NCBI GenBank assembly: GCA_023434465.1 | Contig: JAEYSQ010000022.1 | Span: 1 to 11,289, forward strand | Source of the DNA: Actinomycetes bacterium | Lineage (GTDB): Bacteria > Actinomycetota > Thermoleophilia > Solirubrobacterales > 70-9 | Direction of reading: 5' to 3' | Length of the DNA: 11,289 nucleotides | In this document: one piece after another, positions 5,037 to 11,288 of the stretch | Layout of the letters: every line of letters begins with the position of its first letter | How positions within the stretch are numbered: the first letter of the stretch is position 1 | Notes under the pieces: generated by a model | Told to the model about the DNA's origin: nothing | Database searches by the model: none | The model's input: only the letters and a program-made list of their open reading frames with translations | Position numbers and translations under genes: made by a program

Positions 5037-8000
5037 TCAACCTTCGGTGCCGGCGGTTGCCTGTTCCGTCTCGGACTCGACCGCGCCCTCGGCGGGGTCG
5101 GATTCCGGCGGGTTGGCGGAGCGGTCGGATTCGGCGATTACCTCGTCCGGGGCTTCACCCTTGGGGATGAAGCCGGACTTCATGCCGAAGTAGACCGCCT
5201 GGGGGTGGTGAGCGATGATCGCGACCGTGGATTGCTCGGGCATCACCGCGAAGCCGCCCGAAAGGTACATGCCGATCTGGTCGAGTTCGAGCAGATCCCA
5301 GACCTTCTCGTGCTCGGACTGATCCGGGCAGGCCGGGTATCCCCATGAATAGCGGCGACCCTGGCTGGACTTGATGCCGAGGTCGTGACGCGACTTGTAG
5401 TGGAGCCACTCGGCCATGCCTTCGGCTGACTGGACGCTGAGCCCGTGGGTGAAGAGCTGTTCGGCGAACTCGCCCTCCTCGTGAAGGCGGTCCATCCGCT
5501 CGGTTGCCTCGGGGCCGACCGTGACGCCCTGCAGCGCGACCACATCGCGGATGCCTTCGTCGTTCAGGGGGCGGTAGAAGTCAGTCAGGCAGATCCGGTC
5601 GTGCTTGGGCTGGCGGGGAAAAACGAGGCGGTTGATCTCCTTGCTGTGATCCTCCGGGTCGAAGATGACCAGCTCGTTACCGTCGGCGTTGCAGGGGAAA
5701 TAGCCGAGTCGGGCCCGGGGGTGGAGGTAATCCTGCTCGGCCCACATCCGCTCCAGCCGGGGCCGGAAGTCCTCGCTGACCAGCTTCTCCCACTCCTCGC
5801 CCTTGACGCCCCGCCCGCCCCAATGCAGTTTGAAAAGCACATGCAGGTCGAGGTGGTTGAAGACCTCGTCGAAGTCGACCGGGATCTCGCGCACGCCCCA
5901 GAAAGGCGGCTCCGGAATCGGCGCGTCAGTACTGGCACTTGAGCGAACCGAGTCGTCAGTGGTCGGCGGCAGGTTCTCCTCGATCACCGGCTTGTTGCGG
6001 TAATCCTCGGCTTCCTGGCGAAGCCGGGCGATCAGACCCTTGCGGGCCTCGGCGTCGATCAGGGCGTCCATCGTGTCGAGTCCCTGGAACGCGTCTTTGC
6101 AGTAGATGACGCCCGGTTCGTAGATCTCGTCGGACTCCCTTCCGTTCGGGTAGAGAGTGCGGCGTCCGAAATCGCGGTTGATCGCGGCGCCGCCGATCAG
6201 CACCGGATATTCGAGCCCGCGCTGATGAAGTTCCTGGACGGCGATCGGCATCTGCTTCGAGGTCGAGACAAGCAGAGCGGAGAGACCGATCGCGTCGGCA
6301 TCGTGTTCGATCGCGGCGTCGATGATCGTGTCGACCGGAACCTGCTTGCCGAGGTCGATCACCGTGTAGCCGTTGTTGGTCAGGATCGTGTTGACCAAGG
6401 ACTTGCCGATGTCATGGACGTCCCCGAAGACGGTTGCGATCACGACCTTGCCTTTGGTGTGGCCGTCAATCCGGTCGAGATAGTTTTCGAGCCGGGACAC
6501 CGCCTTCTTCATCACCTCGGCCGACTGCAGCACGAACGGGAGAATGAGTTCGCCAGCGCCGAACTTGTCGCCGACTTCCTTCATCGCCGGGAGCAGGACG
6601 TCATTGAGAGTCGGGACCGCGCCGATCTTCTCGACCGACTTGTCGATCCAGTCCTCGACTCCGTCCTTTTTGCGGCGCAGGATCATGAAGTGGAGAGCTT
6701 CCTCCGGCTCCATTCCGGCAGCCCAGTCCTCGGCTTCCTCCTCGGCTTCCTCACCCTTCGATTCGAAGTGGGCGATGAACCTTTCGAGCGCGTCCTCGCG
6801 CCGGTTGAAGACCAGGTCCTCGGTCAGTTCGACCTCTTCGGCCGGGATCTCGCCGTAGGGCTTGATGTGGTTCGGGTTGACCATCGCCAGGTCGAGCCCC
6901 GCTTCGACGCAGTGATGGAGGAAGATCGAGTTCAGAACGGCGCGAGCAGGCTGGCCGACTCCGAAACTGACGTTGGAGACGCCGAGCGAAGTCTTGACTC
7001 CGGGAATCTCGGCCTTGATCCGGCGGATGCCCTCGATCGTCTCGATAGCCGACGGGCGCCACTCCTCGTCACCAGTCGTCAGGGTGAAAGTGAGGTCGTC
7101 GAAGATCAGCGATTCGGGGTCGAGCCCGTGTTCGTCCACGACCATCTTGGTGATCCGCTTGGCGATTTCGACTTTGCGCTCGGCGGTCTTGCCCATCCCC
7201 ACCTCGTCGATGGTCAGGGCGATCAGGCAGGCACCATGCGCCTTGGCCAGCGGCACCACGGTGTCGAGCTTGTCCCGGCCGGCCTCGAGGTTTACGGAAT
7301 TGACGATCGCCCGGCCCGGGATCTGCTCCAGAGCCATCTTGATCACATTCGGTTCGGTCGAGTCGACCTGGATCGGGGCGGGTTGGGTCAGCGAGATCCG
7401 CTTGACCACCTCCCGCATCTGCTCGTCTTCGTCCTGGCGCTCGGTCAGAGCGACACAAACGTCGAGCACGTGGGCACCGCCCTCGACCTGATCCTCGGCA
7501 ACCTGGGTGATGGTCCCGTAATCATCTGCGAGCAGCAGTTCTTTGGCGCGGCGCGAGCCCTGCGAGTTGACCCGCTCGCCGACCATGGTCGGGGCCGGTT
7601 CCTGAACCAACGGGGTGGCGGTCATCATGGAGGAGACCTTGATCTCGCCCGGTTCCGGACGCGGACCCGGCTTGAGTCCCTTTACCCGCTCGGAGATCGC
7701 CTTGATGTGCTCCGGAGTGGTGCCGCAGCAGCCCCCTACCACGCCGACCCCGTAGCGCTCGACGAATTCGCCCAGGGTCTTGGCCAGGGGTTCTGGCTTC
7801 TCGGGGAAGATCGTCTCGCCGTCCGGACCCTGGAGTGGCAGGCCGGCGTTCGGGATGCAGTGAACCGGCACGGTGCTGTTCTCGCCGAGGTAGCGGATTG
7901 CGTCGCGCATGTCCTCCGGACCGGTCGAGCAGTTGAGTCCGATCACGTCGACTTTGAGCGCTTCGAGCGTGGTCAGCACAGCCTGGATGTCGGTGCCGAG

Positions 8001-8603
8001 CAGCATCTTGCCGCCGTTCGGCAAGAGCGAAACCGAAATCTGGATTGGCACCTCGCGGCCGGCCTCCTCGAATGCGGCGCGGGCACCGAAGATCGCGGCC
8101 TTCACCTCGAGAATGTCCTGGGCGGTTTCGATGATGATCAGGTCGGCGCCACCCCTGACCAGGCCACCCGCCTGCTCGGTAAAGACCGTTACGAGTTCAG
8201 GGAAGCGGATGTTGCCGAGGGTCGGGTCATCCGAGGCGGGCAGGTGACCGGTCGGGCCGATCGAGCCGGCCACGAAGCGGTCCGGGCCGGCCGCCTTGCG
8301 GGCGATCTCGGCCGCCTTTACGTTGATCTCTTCGGTGTGATCGGCGAGACCCCACTCGTCAAGTTTGATCCGTGAAGCCTGGAAAGTGTCGGTCTCGACG
8401 ACTTCGGCCCCGGCTTCGATCATCGAGCCGTGAACGCCCTCGATTACGTCGGGTCGGTTGAGTACCAGCGCTTCATGGCACTTGCCGGCGAGGCCACCGT
8501 AGTCCTCCTGGGTCAGGTCGAACATCTCCAGGGTCGCACCCATGCCGCCGTCAAAGACGACGATGTGGTCAGAAACCGCCTGGAGATAGTCACGTTCGGC
8601 CAT
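5037..8603 (-). CDS. metH: Cobalamin-dependent methionine synthase (5-methyltetrahydrofolate-homocysteine methyltransferase)
   Basis: An 1188-residue full-length MetH (E. coli protein ~1227 aa). It transfers a methyl group from methyl-H4folate via cob(I)alamin to homocysteine in the cytoplasm. Module 1 (about 8-310), homocysteine binding: start DGGMGATLE, zinc ligands Cys225 (GLNCSTGP) and Cys292/Cys293 (GGCCGT). Module 2 (about 335-610), pterin binding: VGERVNSQGS, QVDSTEP, NSVNLE, GVSNVSFG, NPNHIKPYG. Module 3 (about 625-865), helical cap then B12 domain with GDVHDIGK (His730 is the axial cobalt ligand), LSALLVS and LIGGAA. Module 4 (about 895-1150), reactivation domain with the SAM-binding RYSWGYPACPD (Arg1084-Pro1093). 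Residues 1150-1188 are an acidic disordered tail. An acidic Glu-rich linker (about 617-627) joins modules 2 and 3. ATG 8603 has no SD; TATCCT ends six bases upstream, suggesting a leaderless mRNA. No metF neighbour is seen. Confidence 0.98.
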   Translation of the reverse strand: MAERDYLQAVSDHIVVFDGGMGATLEMFDLTQEDYGGLAGKCHEALVLNRPDVIEGVHGSMIEAGAEVVETDTFQASRIKLDEWGLADHTEEINVKAAEIARKAAGPDRFVAGSIGPTGHLPASDDPTLGNIRFPELVTVFTEQAGGLVRGGADLIIIETAQDILEVKAAIFGARAAFEEAGREVPIQISVSLLPNGGKMLLGTDIQAVLTTLEALKVDVIGLNCSTGPEDMRDAIRYLGENSTVPVHCIPNAGLPLQGPDGETIFPEKPEPLAKTLGEFVERYGVGVVGGCCGTTPEHIKAISERVKGLKPGPRPEPGEIKVSSMMTATPLVQEPAPTMVGERVNSQGSRRAKELLLADDYGTITQVAEDQVEGGAHVLDVCVALTERQDEDEQMREVVKRISLTQPAPIQVDSTEPNVIKMALEQIPGRAIVNSVNLEAGRDKLDTVVPLAKAHGACLIALTIDEVGMGKTAERKVEIAKRITKMVVDEHGLDPESLIFDDLTFTLTTGDEEWRPSAIETIEGIRRIKAEIPGVKTSLGVSNVSFGVGQPARAVLNSIFLHHCVEAGLDLAMVNPNHIKPYGEIPAEEVELTEDLVFNRREDALERFIAHFESKGEEAEEEAEDWAAGMEPEEALHFMILRRKKDGVEDWIDKSVEKIGAVPTLNDVLLPAMKEVGDKFGAGELILPFVLQSAEVMKKAVSRLENYLDRIDGHTKGKVVIATVFGDVHDIGKSLVNTILTNNGYTVIDLGKQVPVDTIIDAAIEHDADAIGLSALLVSTSKQMPIAVQELHQRGLEYPVLIGGAAINRDFGRRTLYPNGRESDEIYEPGVIYCKDAFQGLDTMDALIDAEARKGLIARLRQEAEDYRNKPVIEENLPPTTDDSVRSSASTDAPIPEPPFWGVREIPVDFDEVFNHLDLHVLFKLHWGGRGVKGEEWEKLVSEDFRPRLERMWAEQDYLHPRARLGYFPCNADGNELVIFDPEDHSKEINRLVFPRQPKHDRICLTDFYRPLNDEGIRDVVALQGVTVGPEATERMDRLHEEGEFAEQLFTHGLSVQSAEGMAEWLHYKSRHDLGIKSSQGRRYSWGYPACPDQSEHEKVWDLLELDQIGMYLSGGFAVMPEQSTVAIIAHHPQAVYFGMKSGFIPKGEAPDEVIAESDRSANPPESDPAEGAVESETEQATAGTEG

Positions 8604-8609
8604 CCATCG

Positions 8610-8615
8610 AGGATA
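8610..8615 (-). promoter_or_regulatory. Candidate -10 of metH (leaderless)
   Basis: Minus-strand TATCCT ends six bases before the metH ATG, placing the expected transcription start at or next to the start codon. No convincing -35 is present at 16-18 bp. This spacing leaves no room for a transcribed cobalamin or SAM riboswitch. Confidence 0.45.
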
Positions 8616-8679
8616 GCGAGACAGGAATCCGGATCAGAATTCGGGGTTTGTCCGCCGCGCCCCAATTCGCAAATCCGCT

Positions 8680-8718
8680 GGGGGCGTTTGACCACCGAAT
8701 AGGTAGTCAAACACCCCC
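8680..8718. repeat. Large inverted repeat between metH and the DUF1697 gene
   Basis: The left arm GGGGGCGTTTGAC (8680-8692) and right arm GTCAAACACCCCC (8706-8718) pair at 12 of 13 positions. Inside, ACC (8694-8696) pairs with GGT (8702-8704), leaving a 5-nt GAATA tip. The direct repeat GGTTTGTC occurs at 8645-8652 and again at 8719-8726, immediately after the right arm. It could be an operator for the divergent pair, a small palindromic repeat element, or a hairpin in a longer transcript. Confidence 0.65.
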
Positions 8719-8730
8719 GGTTTGTCAGAA

Positions 8731-8746
8731 TCGGTTCGTGAACCGA
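8731..8746. promoter_or_regulatory. Palindrome over the DUF1697 start codon
   Basis: TCGGTTC-GT-GAACCGA has perfect 7-bp arms centred on the GTG start at 8738. If the transcript is leaderless, the left arm is not in the RNA, so the palindrome would act as a DNA site for a dimeric regulator. It may also be chance. Confidence 0.35.
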
Positions 8747-9253
8747 ACTTCGTATGTGGCTTTGCTCAGGGCGGTCAACGTCGGCGGGACCGGCAAATTG
8801 CCGATGAAAGAACTGAAGACGATGTGCGAGGAAGCCGGTTTCGAGTCGGTTCGCACCTACATCGCGAGTGGCAACGTCGTCTTCCGGAGTGACGATGACC
8901 CCGCCAAGGTGAAGGAGATACTGGAGAACCGGCTCGCGGACTACGCCGGCAAGAAGGTCGAAGTGTTCGTGCGCACGGCCCGCGAGATGCGGGACCTGCT
9001 TGAGATCAACCCGTTTCCGGACGAACCGGGCAACAAGGTGGCGGTGTTCTTCCTGGATCGCAAACCACCGTCGGATCTGGACGGCCGGGCGAAGGGGGTC
9101 GACAACGAGACCTTCCGTCCAGCCGCACGGGAGATCTTCATCCACTATCCCGAAGGGCTCGGCCGCTCGAAACTCAGCTTCGGCAGCGGGATCGTCGGCA
9201 CCACCCGCAATCTGAACACGGTCACGAAGCTGGCGGCGATGGCCGCCGACTGA
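8738..9253 (+). CDS. DUF1697 family protein
   Basis: A 171-residue protein matching the DUF1697 family in length and motifs. The N-terminus is YVALLRAVNVGGTGKLPMKEL, followed by GFESVRTYIASGNVVF, an ALLRAVNVGG-type two-layer ferredoxin-like architecture, and the C-terminal GTTRNLNTVTKLAAMA signature (family GTARNWNTVTKL). The biochemical function of DUF1697 is unknown; it is widespread in soil bacteria as a stand-alone cytoplasmic protein. The GTG at 8738 is chosen because the family begins right before the YxALLRxxNVGG strand; an upstream TTG in frame (8648) would run through the inverted repeat. There is no SD, and CAGAAT ends six bases before the GTG. The TGA stop abuts that of the convergent FhuF-like gene in the palindrome TGATCA. 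Confidence 0.93.
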   Translation: MNRTSYVALLRAVNVGGTGKLPMKELKTMCEEAGFESVRTYIASGNVVFRSDDDPAKVKEILENRLADYAGKKVEVFVRTAREMRDLLEINPFPDEPGNKVAVFFLDRKPPSDLDGRAKGVDNETFRPAAREIFIHYPEGLGRSKLSFGSGIVGTTRNLNTVTKLAAMAAD

Positions 9254-9994
9254 TCAGGCCCGGTCCTTGATCAGAGGGCAGGACTTGCACAGCTCGCCAC
9301 CTTCGGTCCGGTAGGCGAGGCAGCAGGTGGTTCGCAGGTGGAACTCGTCGCCCCAGTCGTCCTCGAACCGTTCGATTTCGATCGCCAGCCGGGGGTCGGG
9401 AGTTTCCGGGCCGACCGTCAGGCGAGTCAGCTCGAGGGCAAGGTCGGGGCGGTCGAAGGCTTTGCCGGACCAGACCAGGGACTGAGCCAGCCGGTCGGCC
9501 GCCGCATGCCAGAGGGTCTTGGCTGGCCGAAGACCCTGGGCGTCCAACCAGGTGATCGTCGGTTCGAGCAGACCGGCGAAACCCGTCCGGAAGCTCCCGG
9601 CCAGTTCGGCGAGATCATCGGTAGCCGTACCACGGTCTCCCAGCAACCCGGTCGCCCGAATCAGTCCCCCTTCGGCAGCCAGCAGAACGTTGTCGGGGGC
9701 CAGATCCGGAAGGCTCTCGGCCGCCACGATGAAAGATCCGCCCAGATCGGCGACCGCCCGGGCCATGCTCTCGAGCAGCCACTCGGCCCTGATGTGGTCC
9801 TCGGGCGGTCCCGCCATGCCACTGATCCTCGAAAGCAGAAGCGCCTGCACGCGGCCGGAAGGGTCCAGTTCGGCCGCGGAGAACCAGCCTTCGCCGGGGG
9901 CCTTCCGTTTGCGCACGATGATGCTGTAGCCATCAGCTGAAGCCGCGCTGATCCGGCCGAGGAGGCGGTCGATGTCGATCTCGGAGTCGTTCAA
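9254..9994 (-). CDS. FhuF-like [2Fe-2S] protein (possible ferric-siderophore reductase)
   Basis: A 246-residue protein (E. coli FhuF ~262 aa). The diagnostic feature is the C-terminal CC-x10-C-x2-C motif: Cys224, Cys225, Cys236, Cys239 in TTCCLAYRTEGGELCKSCPL, which binds the unusual FhuF-type [2Fe-2S] cluster. Residues ~70-215 fit the helical FhuF-like region, including EWLLESMARAVADLGG and a LWHAAADRLAQSLVW helix. FhuF reduces hydroxamate ferric-siderophores in the cytoplasm to release iron; for this protein the substrate is inferred only. The frame has no ATG or GTG near the start. TTG at 9994 is the only good candidate before an upstream in-frame stop, and SD support is weak (CGGAA). Divergent from the ExbB-like gene with a 42-bp gap, so shared regulation is plausible. 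Confidence 0.8.
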   Translation of the reverse strand: MNDSEIDIDRLLGRISAASADGYSIIVRKRKAPGEGWFSAAELDPSGRVQALLLSRISGMAGPPEDHIRAEWLLESMARAVADLGGSFIVAAESLPDLAPDNVLLAAEGGLIRATGLLGDRGTATDDLAELAGSFRTGFAGLLEPTITWLDAQGLRPAKTLWHAAADRLAQSLVWSGKAFDRPDLALELTRLTVGPETPDPRLAIEIERFEDDWGDEFHLRTTCCLAYRTEGGELCKSCPLIKDRA

Positions 9995-10019
9995 TTCCGG
10001 GCGTTTCGGTACGAATTAC

Positions 10020-10025
10020 TAGAAT
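10020..10025 (+). promoter_or_regulatory. Candidate -10 of the ExbB-like/DUF2149 operon
   Basis: TAGAAT (10020-10025) in the AT-rich island GAATTACTAGAAT (10013-10025) is the best -10 match in the 42-bp gap to the FhuF-like gene. It would start transcription about four bases before the TTG start at 10037. No clear -35 is visible. Confidence 0.45.
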
Positions 10026-10036
10026 CTCGGGTCGCT

Positions 10037-10723
10037 TTGCAGATCGAAGAATTCCTATTTTCCGTTTCAGATGCTCTGCGCTGGCCGGTTCTCATCGCCG
10101 CCCTGCTCGGTTTGGCCTGGGCGATCATCGAGATCGGCATCCTCGCAGCGGAGATCTGGCGCCGCCGGCGCCGATCTCCGGTGCTGCTCGAAGACGCTGT
10201 TGATCAAGCCGAGTATTACGTCGCCCAGGGTGACGAAGGCTCGGCGATCGGGTGGCTCAACCTGGTCTGCTGGAGTTCGCCGATGCGAGCAGCGATGCAG
10301 GCGGTGGTGCTGCTTCGCTCGACGCCAGACGCCGAGAACCGGATCGCCAAACGTCTGGCCGAGTTCGACTACATCTCGCTCAGGCGGCTGGAGCGGACGA
10401 GGATCCTGGTCCGGATGGGCCCGGCGCTCGGTCTGATGGGAACCCTGATCCCGCTTTCACCCGCGCTTGCCGGACTTGCGGACGGCAACGTGACCGAACT
10501 GACCGACAACCTGCGGGTCGCCTTCGGAATCACGGTCGCCGGACTCCTGACCGGCGCGCTCGCCTTCGGTGTCTCGTTGATCCGGGACCGTCTGTACGCC
10601 CAGGATTTCTCTGACGTCGAATACGCGGCCGCGAACCTCGCGCCGGACAAGCACCTCCATCACATCGTTCCCTCGAACGTCGAACATGGGCACAGCACCC
10701 AGGTCTCGATGGGGAATCCCTGA
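10037..10723 (+). CDS. MotA/TolQ/ExbB-type proton channel protein
   Basis: A 228-residue inner-membrane protein with the ExbB/TolQ layout. TM1 is about residues 17-40 (PVLIAALLGLAWAIIEIGIL), followed by an Arg cluster WRRRRRS marking the cytoplasmic side. A soluble helical domain spans 47-122. TM2 is about 127-148, with GPALGLMGTLIPLSPALAG, the MotA_ExbB signature. After ADGNVTELTDNLRVAF comes TM3, about 161-183 (GITVAGLLTGALAFGVSL), and a cytoplasmic C-tail. Polar residues Thr136, Thr166 and Thr172 are candidates for lining the proton path, as Thr/Ser do in ExbB. The start is TTG 10037, the first start-like codon before TM1; there is no SD. The stop overlaps the next ATG (TGATG), so it is translated with DUF2149. 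Expected to form an oligomeric H+-driven motor with it; the client is unknown. Confidence 0.9.
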   Translation: MQIEEFLFSVSDALRWPVLIAALLGLAWAIIEIGILAAEIWRRRRRSPVLLEDAVDQAEYYVAQGDEGSAIGWLNLVCWSSPMRAAMQAVVLLRSTPDAENRIAKRLAEFDYISLRRLERTRILVRMGPALGLMGTLIPLSPALAGLADGNVTELTDNLRVAFGITVAGLLTGALAFGVSLIRDRLYAQDFSDVEYAAANLAPDKHLHHIVPSNVEHGHSTQVSMGNP

Positions 10724-11109
10724 TGGCGAAAGTCACCGCCAGAGCCCGCAGCCGCGAGGACCGGGCCGGCGACCCGCTGGACGGCCTGGTCAACCTCTTC
10801 GACATCGGGATCATCCTTTCGGTGGCCTTCCTGCTGGCCGCGCTTTCTTCACTCAACCTGACCACCGAAGCTCTGACCGACAAGGGCGAGTCCAGTCAGG
10901 CCACCACGGTGCCCGAGGATTCAGTGATCACCGAACCCGACGAAACGACCGAGCAGATCACGATCCAGCCCGGGGAAACGGTGGTCGGCCAGGGAGAACC
11001 CCTCGGCACCGTCTACCAGCTTGAAGACGGCCGAACGATCCTCGTAAAGCCCGGCGCAACGGGCGCGACGGGAGCCACCGGCGTAACCGGCTCCTCCGTC
11101 AACCCCTGA
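10723..11109 (+). CDS. DUF2149 protein, probable ExbD-like partner subunit
   Basis: A 128-residue protein. A basic N-tail (KVTARARSREDR) is followed by DPLDGLVNLFDIGIILSVAFLLAALSS, the DUF2149 signature: one membrane helix at about 28-44. Asp27, just at the start of the helix, is placed like the essential Asp of ExbD/TolR (FIDVMLVLL-type motif). The extracytoplasmic part (about 45-110) is acidic and Thr-rich and ends in GEPLGTVYQLEDGRTILV, a conserved DUF2149 element. The last 18 residues are four Gly-x-Thr triplets (GATGATGATGVT, 111-122) and a short tail. ATG 10723 overlaps the upstream stop by one base, so the two proteins are coupled and likely in one complex. I recall DUF2149 paired with MotA/ExbB proteins in methanogens, sometimes near CobN-like chelatases, but cannot verify it here. 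Confidence 0.88.
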   Translation: MAKVTARARSREDRAGDPLDGLVNLFDIGIILSVAFLLAALSSLNLTTEALTDKGESSQATTVPEDSVITEPDETTEQITIQPGETVVGQGEPLGTVYQLEDGRTILVKPGATGATGATGVTGSSVNP

Positions 11110-11128
11110 GCTTCCCCTGCCACGCCGC

Positions 11129-11208
11129 GGGTGGGCGTTCCCGGGACGCGGCAACACCTCGGCCGGCATTCAGCCTCCCTCAGCCTGAGTGTCCCGGGAC
11201 GCCCACCC
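11129..11208. repeat. Long inverted repeat downstream of DUF2149
   Basis: The left arm GGGTGGGCGTTCCCGGGAC (11129-11147) and right arm GTCCCGGGACGCCCACCC (11191-11208) are complementary over 18 bp apart from one extra T in the left arm. The 43-nt loop contains CAGCCTCCCTCAGCC and the small palindrome CTCAG-C-CTGAG (11179-11189). The 10-mer TCCCTCAGCC occurs at 11176 and again at 11220. No T-tract follows, so it is not a classical terminator. It lies 47 bp from the adapter sequence. Confidence 0.7.
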
Positions 11209-11254
11209 GGTCCCACGGTTCCCTCAGCCCGGTCGTGGTGGCGCAGGTTTTGAC

Positions 11255-11288
11255 CAGTCTCTTATACACAACTCCGAGCCCACCAGAC
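11255..11288. other. Nextera transposase adapter read-through (assembly artefact, contig end)
   Basis: These 34 bases match the Illumina Nextera Read-2 adapter complement (mosaic end TCTCTTATACACA followed by CTCCGAGCCCAC) at 31 of 34 positions. The differences are at 11256, 11271 and 11284. The match continues past the 19-bp transposon mosaic end into the purely synthetic part, so this is not a natural Tn5 end. Genomic sequence probably stops at about 11254. Confidence 0.93.

Noticed and set aside
5445..5942. Plus-strand 165-codon frame inside metH
   Set aside because: Antisense shadow of the MetH activation domain, with no domain and no SD.
6225..8375. Open frame of 716 codons on the plus strand opposite metH
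   Set aside because: It is the antisense of a clearly conserved MetH. The translation is low-complexity Arg/Asp/Val/Leu-rich with no domains, which is typical of shadow frames in high-GC genes.
8604..8737. SAM or cobalamin riboswitch controlling metH
   Set aside because: The -10-like TATCCT is six bases from the ATG, so no leader is expected. The hairpin lacks known riboswitch motifs.
9338..9940. Plus-strand 200-codon frame opposite the FhuF-like gene
   Set aside because: Shadow frame. The minus-strand frame has the FhuF cysteine motif and sensible composition.
11110..11254. Cobalamin riboswitch downstream of DUF2149 or on the opposite strand
   Set aside because: I looked for the B12-box-like conserved stretches on both strands and found none. 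The region is explained by an inverted repeat.
11255..11273. Natural Tn5/IS50 mosaic end
   Set aside because: The match continues into the synthetic Nextera adapter beyond the 19-bp end, so a library artefact is the simpler explanation.
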